64,000 nt of DNA from Rhizoclosmatium globosum (lineage: Eukaryota > Chytridiomycota > Chytridiomycetes > Chytridiales > Chytriomycetaceae). The position numbers were made by a program, and so were the translations under genes. This document shows positions 34,590-46,700 of this stretch, piece after piece; the stretch's first letter is position 1, and each line of letters opens with the position of its first letter. The stretch lies in the NCBI GenBank assembly GCA_002104985.1, contig MCGO01000063.1:62001-126000 (forward strand). Reading direction: 5' to 3'. The notes beneath the pieces are model-generated. The model saw only the letters and a program-made list of their open reading frames with translations, did not search any database and was not told the DNA's origin.

Positions 34590-36172
34590 GACTTTGATTC
34601 TATATACATATATACATTTATTCATCCAAGCAGTTCAACTAATTACAAACAATATATACACTTATTTCAAGTTAGCCAATCTCGCCGATCTCCGTACCGT
34701 TTGTGATGCAATTCTAGCGCTTCTTCTCAAAGGTGCCTTCTTTTCCGATTTCTTTTCCGCAACAGACAAGACCTCCTTGACAATGTTAACAACACTTTCA
34801 TCCTCACTAACGGCATCAACCAACTGGAGCTCATTATTCACAGCAACACTCTCAACAACTTGCACAACCTCAACCAACTCGACTGCAGCGGCAACAGCAA
34901 CCAACTGCTTCGGGTAGACCTGAACCAACTTAGACCCACCACGCGTTTTGAATTCCTTCTTGTGCTTCATATGTTGGCGTCCATCACGTCTGGGTGCATT
35001 CAAAGTCTTTCCAAGAGCCTTGCTCAATTGGACCTCTGGAGCTGGAATACGGACACGCACGCGTCGAGCCTTTGGACGAACAGCTTCCGCTGGGACTTCT
35101 GGGACTGGTTTCAAGCCAACAGGTGGAAGGGGTTCGACTTTGTGTGATGCGTTGGGTGGGAGTTGGAGTGACATGGTGCCGAGTTGTCGTCGTCTTGCGT
35201 AGATCAGGTAGTTGGATGGAGACACTGTTTGGTGAAAGAATAGAAGGATTAGAATGAAAGAATTGTCAGATAAATGAGACGTTACATTTTTCACGTGCGA
35301 CCGAGATGCGTGCTTTCTTCATGGGAGGGATTTGAAGCACGCGACCGGCCGCCGTTCTAGAGAGACCAAACCGAGGAGTAGCAGGACGACCAACAAGAAC
35401 CTTGGGTGATGCAACTGGTGGAATAACTGGGACAATGACGGGAACGGGAATCAGTGAACGTGGAATCTCGGTAAGACCAAAAGCAGATTCTCCTGGGACA
35501 CCAAAGCGAGGAATGGCTTGTGGAAGTGGGACAAAGTTTCTGAATCTGGCGACATAGTCTGGGTTCATGACAATTCTTGTGACAGGGATATTGTTGATGA
35601 TTTCACGAACAGTGATGAATGAGGGTGGAGTCGACGATGATGGGACTGGAATGTGAGTTGGTCGTGGAACGGAAATCTGTGAGTTATTTGTGGAGTTGTT
35701 TTGGGGTGATGGGGTGAAGTGTGTGGGAATAGAAAATGGTGGGGAATACAGTGATGATGATGAGCCAGCGAATGAAGGGTGGAATGCACGGTCACGGTTC
35801 TGAATAGCACGAGCGCGGTTGGGGACAGGGACCCCGGGGAAAACAAAGGTGTTTAAGGACACTATTAGGGGCAGTGAAACGATTAGTATTCGGTTTAATA
35901 AAGGGTGAATGCGGGATGGTAGTGTTAATAAAGGAGGGTGGATGTGAGGTAGAGGGATCCAGTGGTGATGACAATGACAGGCTGTGATGAAGCCGTTTGT
36001 AGTTGACTGGTATGATGGTTTGATGAACACCGGCAATCCCGATCACTAAGCGAGACAGGGAGCGCGTAGGAAGGGTCCAATCCAATCATTCACAGCGTGG
36101 TAAAGGTTACGTATTCACAACGGTAAAGCGGGGTGAGAGGGAATGCACGTACTATTTGTTAGAAAGAAAAAA
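34590..36172 (-). repeat. Segmental duplication unit, copy B
   Basis: About 1.58 kb matching copies A (inverted) and C (direct). Homology stops at about 36,172 just past a (GAAAGAAAAAAAGGG)-type sequence, whereas A and C share a further 250 bp or so. The 3' flank ATATACATTTATTCATCCAAGC is shared. Confidence 0.85.
34662..36036 (-). CDS. RRSAR-tail family protein, copy B, apparently open
   Basis: Same family as copy A. Exon 1 runs from about 36036 to 35286, intron 35225-35285 (61 nt, GTAACG...AACAG), exon 2 to 34662. The Arg codon that is a stop in copy A is intact (AGA), so the C-terminus with RRSARIASQTVRRSARLANL is kept. It has the same Pro/Ser-rich N-terminal half and basic middle. The start codon is unresolved: the frame opens with TTG and no in-frame ATG occurs before MNPDYVARF. 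Function unknown; the basic RRSAR motifs hint at DNA or histone contact. Of the three main copies this is the only one with an uninterrupted reading frame. Confidence 0.6.
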
Positions 36173-37560
36173 AGGGCACTTTCGCACACGCGTTTGTCCG
36201 AAAAGCAAAATCTGACAATTCTGACACCCTGTCAATCAACAAGATTGCTTCAGATAGGCCTTTATTACGATACGATATGAAGAAGATGCACAGCTTATAG
36301 AGATCTCCGGCTGTTCTCAGAACCTGATGTGTGGGATCGATACTGATTTCATCGCAGGTAGGAATCTTGTGTAAGGAACGAGGCTTGCATGGAAACTGAG
36401 TAGGGAAGACCTGACTGCATTGCAGACGAGAACTATCAGTACTTGCTCGAGAAAATATGAAGATTTTGCTGTTGACGCAGTTCATTCCTGTCGAACGAGA
36501 ATTGGACGGTACCATGGTTTGGTTGGGTGGAAGAAGAATTCAAAGTACACTCATGTGTGGCATTGATAATTTTCTGTATCCAAGATAGTATGTTCAGAAG
36601 AAATGCGGCTTATTTGATGAACGGGGATGGTTTGGACAGACGAGAGGGATGAGGCAAGTGATGGTTTCGAAAACAAATCTGAGACGTCACCACTTTGTTG
36701 AAGTAAGCGTTCAATAAAGCTTTTCTAGAAAGAGATTTTACCTGTTCTTTTTAAAAATTAGCTGTTTAGAGATAAAACGGTCTTACATATTCCCTTCCGC
36801 CACCCAATCGTTTGTCAACTGTCAGCAAAGCAAACTTGCTCTGAGACTCAGAGTTGCCTTTTAACTCTGTTTGAGGGTAAGTAATTTGAGCTTAAAAATG
36901 GCTGTCATACCTGGACGTTCAACTTCAACTTTGGGTCCACAACCGTGCACAAGCCGATGCTGGACTCTAAACTCCATAGTTATGTGAGGAGCTAACTTCG
37001 GACGGTTTCTCCCTTTGCTAATCTCATTATCCCGCCCCTTTCTTTATCGGAACAGCAATAGTAGCCTTTCGAGTCGGCTTGACCGACAAAGCGGCGTCAT
37101 GGATTCCAGTGCTATTTAGGATGTCATGTTGATAGAGCCGTGAGTATTTATAGCGTCTTGAAGACATGTTGCAGTGCTTCAATAAGTTGATGGGGTGTTG
37201 GTGGTTTAGTTGAAGAATAGAGTGGGAGGAAGCAAACTTGGCTCAATAATGATGATGCTCGCTGCTATAGTAGATGTATTGAGGCAGCGGTGTTTGTTGC
37301 CAATACTGGATGTATTGAGACAGCGGTGTTGGCTGTTGTGGAGGTGCTGTGTTTGTTGATTGATGAGATTTCGATGAAGAAAAAAGGGACGAGGGAGACA
37401 AAAAATTCTGGTACAAAGCGGCTCCCACCTTAAACAACTCCAATTCACCTCAACTTTCGCGTACCTTGCTTACGTAGTACTGAGGGGTAGTAACAGTTGG
37501 AATCCATCGAATTGGGTGGTTATTGATGTGTTTGATATGCATGATGCATTCTGGAAGTCT
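36173..37560. other. No gene seen
   Basis: Short frames on both strands without family motifs. 37,250-37,345 holds a short duplicated string (TGTATTGAG(G/A)CAGCGGTGTT twice, 49 bp apart). No RNA gene recognised. Confidence 0.45.
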
Positions 37561-37572
37561 TCAAATTGAGTC

Positions 37573-38700
37573 CAGAGTGTCCGTTACAACATCCAGTTAA
37601 CTGAGACGCAATTTGGAGATCCCTATTGTGAGTTCTGCGGATTTGCATTTTTGAATTTGATGCTCATCACCACTTCCACCCGACTCCCCTCATCCCGCCA
37701 GACCATCAACGTATTGTCTTTGAGATACAACGACACCTTATTGGACACTTTGCAAGACGTTAAGTCAGTGGTAGTTGCAGTCGCCATCCATCCCATAACC
37801 TTTCTTCCTCGCTCTCCAAATCCTCGCCAGCCCCAGACTTTATGCATCCTTCTTCCATCCATTCATACCTCTCTCATACTCTGTTTCTTCTCCTTTTTGA
37901 TGTATTTCTGACTCCACTGGACGCCCACTGAACTCAGAATAATGTCGTCCCCCAACTCCTTCTCTACCTCAACCCATTCAAAATCAGTCGTTGGACCAGC
38001 TCCCGTTCTCCATACTCCCGTGCGACAATGCTTTGAATTCGAAGGTATTTGCGTTCAAGTCCAACGTATCTGCCATTTTCGTACCTTAGTCACCATAAGA
38101 CTCAACGTAACACCCGCCTTCCCATCCATTACATCGGTGTCGAAACTTAATCATCCAATCGAAGTTGAAGCGATGTAAGGATGGCGGTGAACTTATTAAA
38201 GGCTGCGAATGAGATGAGGATAGGCGGTGGATCCAACATACAACAGTCATGCACGATCGTGCGAATTCGCACAGTAAGAGTATACGGATACAATGACCTA
38301 ATGGATAGTTGATCAAGTGCGTAATATGGCGTAGTTGGAGCAGTGGTGGGTGGTGTGGATGGAACTGGCTCCTTCAATGACTGAACTCAAGAACGGCAAT
38401 ACGAAGGACGACATAGCAATCTTCGCATTCGTGTACAGTTCCACTTGAAATCGATGTGTGAGTGGCTGAACCAATACGCACGAATCCGAGCAATGACACT
38501 GGAATAGATTCAGTACTGGAGCCTCGCCACGTGTTGGATGCGAGATAGAACACTCATCATACGTGGACTGAATAGATTGCAATAGATGGTTGAGGTGCGA
38601 TTGAGTTGGTGGTGTTGGTCCAGTTCGAGATGGTTGACCAGTCCGAAAGTTTTGAGACATCTTTCTTTACTATAAACCAACATTGACTCAGGAACAACAA
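37573..38700 (-). repeat. Diverged duplicate block, partner of 62.6-63.7 kb
   Basis: Direct-orientation matches to the block at 62,570-63,690 in the same order: GAGACGCAATTTGGAGA with GGATTTGCATTTT (37.60 versus 62.58 kb), CATCCCGCCAGAC (37.69 versus 62.67 kb), AACTCAGAATA (37.93 versus 62.91 kb) and GGTTGAGGTGCG with GTGTTGGTC (38.59 versus 63.60 kb). Both carry minus-strand Ser/Thr/Pro-rich frames (38313-38660 and 63423-63701) that share a SHLN/AHLN...S(T/A)Y pattern. Probably remnants of one unidentified gene. Confidence 0.5.
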
Positions 38701-39775
38701 AGGCATGTTTTTATAATTATGAAATTGTTTGTTAAGAAGTTCATTAGTGACGGGAAGACTGAATGCATCATATGAGCACTCTATTCTCATCGTCTCCAGC
38801 CGCACTGCACGAATACATCACTTCACAAGTATAGTCCTCCAGTTCGTGCACGTGAAAAAAACTGCGAATTCCATTCAATCTTTTTGGCTATTCCAGAATG
38901 AATCACGAACTTTCCATCCATCCATGCCTTTCATACTCGGACAAGAATGCAACCATCCCAGCACTATATTCCACCTCGCAAGTTCGATTTCTCGCTTAAT
39001 TTCTTCTGTATTCAATAGCGCTCGTTCGCTCGCATTTGATGCTCCGTGTAACTACCGCTCAGGCATAATATATATTTTGCGTGTCCAATTTGAATCAGTG
39101 GAACTGCTATATTTCACACTTGGAGGTAACATCTCGAAATCGACGAATTCAATCTCACGTTCTGCAAATGAAGACGTTTCCTAGAACGGGGCGATACATC
39201 TGAGACAGTGCTCTACATGTCTTGTTTTTGAACTTTGTCCTGGATTACGACGAAGTTGTGACGTCTGTTGCTTCTGTCTTTCTGTTCGGAATATATCCCA
39301 TCGCAGTTAAGCCGATGCAAAAAGGATGCCCTACATTATTGCGGCACATGAACGACTTCAGTTATGATTCGAGATTATAAGAGAGTGCAGGAAGTTATGA
39401 ATCAAGAAGAATGATGACAAGAAACTGCCAAACATGTTTCTTGTTTCTCGCGGTTACGATAATTTTCTCTGGATAGAATTCTTTGAATGGTTGGTTTACC
39501 AGACATGCGATGAAGGCATGATCGATTGTGCGAATTTGTGGACTGGATTTGCCGAATCAAATTTATGGCTCTACGAATGAAGAGGCGAAGACATATTATT
39601 TTGGACAAAAGCAACACGTAAAACAACCATAGCATTACAACAATCCCACTTCTAAGGTTCTCGGATCATAATACCAATACTACAAAACCCGTCCCAACAA
39701 CAACAGCCAAACCACACCAGGCACGTTTCTCCCACCGCTTTCATTTTGTTTCATCATTTGAATTGGAGCCAAAGG
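38701..39775. other. No confident gene
   Basis: A 151-codon plus-strand frame (38729-39184) has no recognised motif and skewed composition. Nothing else supported. Confidence 0.4.
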
Positions 39776-40054
39776 GAGCTCGTTAATATACCCGCCCAGG
39801 GTTCTTCCAAACCAAACTGCACTCGTAATTGCACCTCGAATAAGTCAAATGGAAGCTCGTCGCCAACCAAATCTCAAAATCCAACCAGAGCTCATAACCC
39901 ACTAAACACTAAAAATCCAACGGAGCTCAATAGTCAAAGGAATCTCATTTCCAACAGGATCTCATAAGCCAACAGGATCTCATTACCAACGGGATCTCAT
40001 AAACCAACGGGATCTCATTGCCAACGGGATCTCATAAACCAACAGGATCTCATA
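39776..40054 (+). repeat. Short 17-18 bp tandem repeat
   Basis: The motif CCAAC(A/G)GGATCTCATAA recurs about six times from 39,951 to 40,054 with 1-2 base changes. Weaker relatives (GGAGCTCGTTA, CCAGAGCTCATAA, CGGAGCTCAATA) extend left to about 39,776, as if an older array is decaying. Confidence 0.85.
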
Positions 40055-40149
40055 CATCAACTGCACACCCAGTCAACAAAATACCATCTTTGGGATCTCA
40101 TGAGCCTAACCAACAGAATCTTCAAACTTGACATGGTCACATACTTCTT

Positions 40150-40560
40150 TCAAGGACGTCCGTTCAATTCAGCCAGTCTTGCCAATCGTCGAGGAGCTTG
40201 GGCCTGTTGCGACGCGATTCTTGCACTTCGTCTTGGTGGTCCGTTCTCAACTTTGACTGCAGTTGCCTTCTTTTTCTTTGGAACATTAACAGCGACTTGA
40301 ACAACGACTGGGACAACAACTTCGGCAACCTCGTCTTCCAACGCGACTTTGACCTCGGCAACCTCAACCTCAACAGCGACAGAGCAGGAACTGGACATGT
40401 TGCACGTGGAACTGGTGTTGGACATGGTGCTGGACCAGGAGGTGGACCATACATTCTGCTGCCTGACAAAGAAGCTCTGGAAACTGGGGCAACATTGATA
40501 TCTTTGGGAACAACAAGAGTGAGGCTTGGGACTGGAGCTTGTCAGAAATCAAATGGACCA
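40150..40560 (-). CDS. Diverged RRSAR-tail paralogue (fourth copy), partial
   Basis: The minus-strand frame 40150-40425 ends with ENGPPRRSARIASQQAQAPR then RLARLAELN, preceded by a Val/Glu-rich stretch (VEVEVAEVKVALEDEVAEVV), the same order as the C-terminal third of copies A-C (Val/Glu-rich, Lys-rich, RRSARIA, RSARLA). Upstream, in another frame, PVPSLTLVVPKDINVAPV may be related. Nucleotide similarity to A-C is limited to the tail. A frame change or an unmodelled intron separates the pieces. It lies immediately left of the 141-bp array. Confidence 0.45.
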
Positions 40561-40739
40561 TCTGTGTGTTTTGTGGACAGGAAATGAGAGAGTGGGAGAA
40601 TAAACAGCAACTGGAATCAATCAAAATCAATTTGTCAGATCTAACTACTTTATATTAAGTGGTGCAAATGGCATGCGCATACTGCAAACTGTGTGTGCAT
40701 TAATTGGGATAAACTTGTTGAAGAGAGAGCCCCTACGCT

Positions 40740-43700
40740 GACAAGTGTGCATATGGAAAACTGTGTGTGCGTTGAACAGGATGGCACTGTTGAAGAGTCC
40801 TACTACTCAACTGTAACTACGAGAACGACAAGTGTGCATAAGGCAAACTGTGTGTGCATTGAACAGGATGGCACTGTTTAGGAGTCCTACTACTCAACTG
40901 TAACTACGAGAACCACCACGCTTTAATTTCCTCTTAATTCAGTGCACATTAATACGAAACTGCCAGGGACAAGTGTGCATAAGGCAAACTGTGTGTGCGT
41001 TAATTGGGATAACGCTGTTGAAGAGTCCTACTACTCAACTGTAACTACGAGAACCACCACGCTTTAATTTCCTCTTAATTCAGTGCACATTAATACGAAA
41101 CTGCCAGGGACAAGTGTGCATAAGGCAAACTGTGTGTGCGTTAAATGGGATGGCACTGTTGAGGAGTCCTACTACTCAACTGTAACTACGAGAACCACCA
41201 CGCTTTAATTTCCTCTTAATTCAGTGCACGTTAATACGAAACTGCCAGGGACAAGTGTGCATAAGGCAAACTGTGTGTGCGTTAATTGGGATAACGCTGT
41301 TGAAGAGTCCTACTACTCAACTGTAACTACGAGAACCACCACGCTTTAATTTCCTCTTAATTCAGTGCACATTAATACGAAACTGCCAGGGACAAGTGTG
41401 CATAAGGCAAACTGTGTGTGCGTTAATTGGGATAACACTGTTGAAGAGTCCTACTACTCAACTGTAACTACGAGAACCACCACGCTTTAATTTCCTCTTA
41501 ATTCAGTGCACATTAATACGAAACTGCCAGGGACAAGTGTGCATAAGGCAAACTGTGTGTGCGTTAAATGGGATGGCACTGTTGAGGAGTCCTACTACTC
41601 AACTGTAACTACGAGAACCACCACGCTTTAATTTCCTCTTAATTCAGTGCACATTAATACGAAACTGCCAGGGACAAGTGTGCATAAGGCAAACTGTGTG
41701 TGCGTTAATTGGGATAACACTGTTGAAGAGTCCTACTACTCAACTGTAACTACGAGAACCACCACGCTTTAATTTCCTCTTAATTCAGTGCACATTAATA
41801 CGAAACTGCCAGGGACAAGTGTGCATAAGGCAAACTGTGTGTGCGTTAAATGGGATGGCACTGTTGAGGAGTCCTACTACTCAACTGTAACTACGAGAAC
41901 CACCACGCTTTAATTTCCTCTTAATTCAGTGCACATTAATACGAAACTGCCAGGGACAAGTGTGCATAAGGCAAACTGTGTGTGCGTTAAATGGGATGGC
42001 ACTGTTGAGGAGTCCTACTACTCAACTGTAACTACGAGAACCACCACGCTTTAATTTCCTCTTAATTCAGTGCACATTAATACGAAACTGCCAGGGACAA
42101 GTGTGCATAAGGCAAACTGTGTGTGCGTTAAATGGGATGGCACTGTTGAGGAGTCCTACTACTCAACTGTAACTACGAGAACCACCACGCTTTAATTTCC
42201 TCTTAATTCAGTGCACATTAATACGAAACTGCCAGGGACAAGTGTGCATAAGGCAAACTGTGTGTGCGTTAAATGGGATGGCACTGTTGAGGAGTCCTAC
42301 TACTCAACTGTAACTACGAGAACCACCACGCTTTAATTTCCTCTTAATTCAGTGCACGTTAATACGAAACTGCCAGGGACAAGTGTGCATAAGGCAAACT
42401 GTGTGTGCGTTAAATGGGATGGCACTGTTGAAGAGTCCTACTACTCAACTGTAACTACGAGAACCACCACGCTTTAATTTCCTCTTAATTCAGTGCACAT
42501 TAATACGAAACTGCCAGGGACAAGTGTGCATAAGGCAAACTGTGTGTGCGTTAAATGGGATGGCACTGTTGAAGAGTCCTACTACTCAACTGTAACTACG
42601 AGAACCACCACGCTTTAATTTCCTCTTAATTCAGTGCACATTAATACGAAACTGCCAGGGACAAGTGTGCATAAGGCAAACTGTGTGTGCGTTAATTGGG
42701 ATAACACTGTTGAAGAGTCCTACTACTCAACTGTAACTACGAGAACCACCACGCTTTAATTTCCTCTTAATTCAGTGCACATTAATACGAAACTGCCAGG
42801 GACAAGTGTGCATAAGGCAAACTGTGTGTGCGTTAATTGGGATAACACTGTTGAAGAGTCCTACTACTCAACTGTAACTACGAGAACCACCACGCTTTAA
42901 TTTCCTCTTAATTCAGTGCACATTAATACGAAACTGCCAGGGACAAGTGTGCATAAGGCAAACTGTGTGTGCGTTAATTGGGATGGCACTGTTGAAGAGT
43001 CCTACTACTCAACTGTAACTACGAGAACCACCACGCTTTAATTTCCTCTTAATTCAGTGCACATTAATACGAAACTGCCAGGGACAAGTGTGCATAAGGC
43101 AAACTGTGTGTGCGTTAAATGGGATGGCACTGTTGAAGAGTCCTACTACTCAACTGTAACTACGAGAACCACCACGCTTTAATTTTCTCTTAATTCAGTG
43201 CACATTAATACGAAACTGCCAGGGACAAGTGTGCATAAGGCAAACTGTGTGTGCGTTAATTGGGATAACACTGTTGAAGAGTCCTACTACTCAACTGTAA
43301 CTACGAGAACCACCACGCTTTAATTTCCTCTTAATTCAGTGCACATTAATACGAAACTGCCAGGGACAAGTGTGCATAAGGCAAACTGTGTGTGCGTTAA
43401 TTGGGATAACACTGTTGAAGAGTCCTACTACTCAACTGTAACTACGAGAACCACCACGCTTTAATTTCCTCTTAATTCAGTGCACATTAATACGAAACTG
43501 CCAGGGACAAGTGTGCATAAGGCAAACTGTGTGTGCGTTAATTGGGATAACACTGTTGAAGAGTCCTACTACTCAACTGTAACTACGAGAACCACCACGC
43601 TTTAATTTCCTCTTAATTCAGTGCACATTAATACGAAACTGCCAGGGACAAGTGTGCATAAGGCAAACTGTGTGTGCGTTAAATGGGATGGCACTGTTGA

Positions 43701-46700
43701 GGAGTCCTACTACTCAACTGTAACTACGAGAACCACCACGCTTTAATTTCCTCTTAATTCAGTGCACATTAATACGAAACTGCCAGGGACAAGTGTGCAT
43801 AAGGCAAACTGTGTGTGCGTTAAATGGGATGGCACTGTTGAGGAGTCCTACTACTCAACTGTAACTACGAGAACCACCACGCTTTAATTTCCTCTTAATT
43901 CAGTGCACATTAATACGAAACTGCCAGGGACAAGTGTGCATAAGGCAAACTGTGTGTGCGTTAAATGGGATGGCACTGTTGAGGAGTCCTACTACTCAAC
44001 TGTAACTACGAGAACCACCACGCTTTAATTTCCTCTTAATTCAGTGCACATTAATACGAAACTGCCAGGGACAAGTGTGCATAAGGCAAACTGTGTGTGC
44101 GTTAAATGGGATGGCACTGTTGAGGAGTCCTACTACTCAACTGTAACTACGAGAACCACCACGCTTTAATTTCCTCTTAATTCAGTGCACATTAATACGA
44201 AACTGCCAGGGACAAGTGTGCATAAGGCAAACTGTGTGTGCGTTAAATGGGATGGCACTGTTGAGGAGTCCTACTACTCAACTGTAACTACGAGAACCAC
44301 CACGCTTTAATTTCCTCTTAATTCAGTGCACATTAATACGAAACTGCCAGGGACAAGTGTGCATAAGGCAAACTGTGTGTGCGTTAAATGGGATGGCACT
44401 GTTGAAGAGTCCTACTACTCAACTGTAACTACGAGAACCACCACGCTTTAATTTCCTCTTAATTCAGTGCACATTAATACGAAACTGCCAGGGACAAGTG
44501 TGCATAAGGCAAACTGTGTGTGCGTTAAATGGGATGGCACTGTTGAAGAGTCCTACTACTCAACTGTAACTACGAGAACCACCACGCTTTAATTTCCTCT
44601 TAATTCAGTGCACATTAATACGAAACTGCCAGGGACAAGTGTGCATAAGGCAAACTGTGTGTGCGTTAATTGGGATAACACTGTTGAAGAGTCCTACTAC
44701 TCAACTGTAACTACGAGAACCACCACGCTTTAATTTCCTCTTAATTCAGTGCACATTAATACGAAACTGCCAGGGACAAGTGTGCATAAGGCAAACTGTG
44801 TGTGCGTTAATTGGGATGGCACTGTTGAAGAGTCCTACTACTCAACTGTAACTACGAGAACCACCACGCTTTAATTTCCTCTTAATTCAGTGCACATTAA
44901 TACGAAACTGCCAGGGACAAGTGTGCATAAGGCAAACTGTGTGTGCGTTAAATGGGATGGCACTGTTGAAGAGTCCTACTACTCAACTGTAACTACGAGA
45001 ACCACCACGCTTTAATTTCCTCTTAATTCAGTGCACATTAATACGAAACTGCCAGGGACAAGTGTGCATAAGGCAAACTGTGTGTGCGTTAATGGGATGC
45101 ACTGTTGAAGAGTCCTACTACTCAACTGTAACTACGAGAACCACCACGCTTTAATTTCCTCTTAATTCAGTGCACATTAATACGAAACTGCCAGGGACAA
45201 GTGTGCATAAGGCAAACTGTGTGTGCGTTAATTGGGATAACACTGTTGAAGAGTCCTACTACTCAACTGTAACTACGAGAACCACCACGCTTTAATTTCC
45301 TCTTAATTCAGTGCACATTAATACGAAACTGCCAGGGACAAGTGTGCATAAGGCAAACTGTGTGTGCGTTAATTGGGATAACACTGTTGAAGAGTCCTAC
45401 TACTCAACTGTAACTACGAGAACCACCACGCTTTAATTTCCTCTTAATTCAGTGCACATTAATACGAAACTGCCAGGGACAAGTGTGCATAAGGCAAACT
45501 GTGTGTGCGTTAATGGGATGCACTGTTGAGAGTCCTACTACTCAACTGTAACTACGAGAACCACCACGCTTTAATTTCCTCTTAATTCAGTGCACATTAA
45601 TACGAAACTGCCAGGGACAAGTGTGCATAAGGCAAACTGTGTGTGCGTTAAATGGGATGGCACTGTTGAGGAGTCCTACTACTCAACTGTAACTACGAGA
45701 ACCACCACGCTTTAATTTCCTCTTAATTCAGTGCACATTAATACGAAACTGCCAGGGACAAGTGTGCATAAGGCAAACTGTGTGTGCGTTAATTGGGATA
45801 CACTGTTGAAGAGTCCTACTACTCAACTGTAACTACGAGAACCACCACGCTTTAATTTCCTCTTAATTCAGTGCACATTAATACGAAACTGCCAGGGACA
45901 AGTGTGCATAAGGCAAACTGTGTGTGCGTTAATTGGGATAACGCTGTTGAAGAGTCCTACTACTCAACTGTAACTACGAGAACCACCACGCTTTAATTTC
46001 CTCTTAATTCAGTGCACATTAATACGAAACTGCCAGGGACAAGTGTGCATAAGGCAAACTGTGTGTGCGTTAATTGGGATAACCTGTTGAAGAGTCCTAC
46101 TACTCAACTGTAACTACGAGAACCACCACGCTTTAATTTCCTCTTAATTCAGTGCACATTAATACGAAACTGCCAGGGACAAGTGTGCATAAGGCAAACT
46201 GTGTGTGCGTTAAATGGGATGGCACTGTTGAGAGTCCTACTACTCAACTGTAACTACGAGAACCACCACGCTTTAATTTCCTCTTAATTCAGTGCACATT
46301 AATACGAAACTGCCAGGGACAAGTGTGCATAAGGCAAACTGTGTGTGCGTTAATGGGATGGCACTGTTGAGGAGTCCTACTACTCAACTGTAACTACGAG
46401 AACCACCACGCTTTAATTTCCTCTTAATTCAGTGCACTTAATACGAAACTGCCAGGGACAAGTGTGCATAAGGCAAACTGTGTGTGCGTTAATTGGGATA
46501 ACGCTGTTGAAGAGTCCTACTACTCAACTGTAACTACGAGAACCACCACGCTTTAATTTCCTCTTAATTCAGTGCACATTAATACGAAACTGCCAGGGAC
46601 AAGTGTGCATAAGGCAAACTGTGTGTGCGTTAAATGGGATGGCACTGTTGAGGAGTCCTACTACTCAACTGTAACTACGAGAACCACCACGCTTTAATTT

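Noticed and set aside
34860..35257. Open frames opposite copies B and C of the RRSAR family (also 54857-55166)
   Set aside because: They are antisense shadows; the matching frames recur only because the DNA is duplicated, and the sense strand has the splice sites.
36159..36515. 118-codon minus-strand frame beside copy B
   Set aside because: No domain, starts inside the duplication boundary, and is not conserved beside A or C.
38729..39184. 151-codon plus-strand frame
   Set aside because: No motif, no splice context and no partner in the related 63-kb block.
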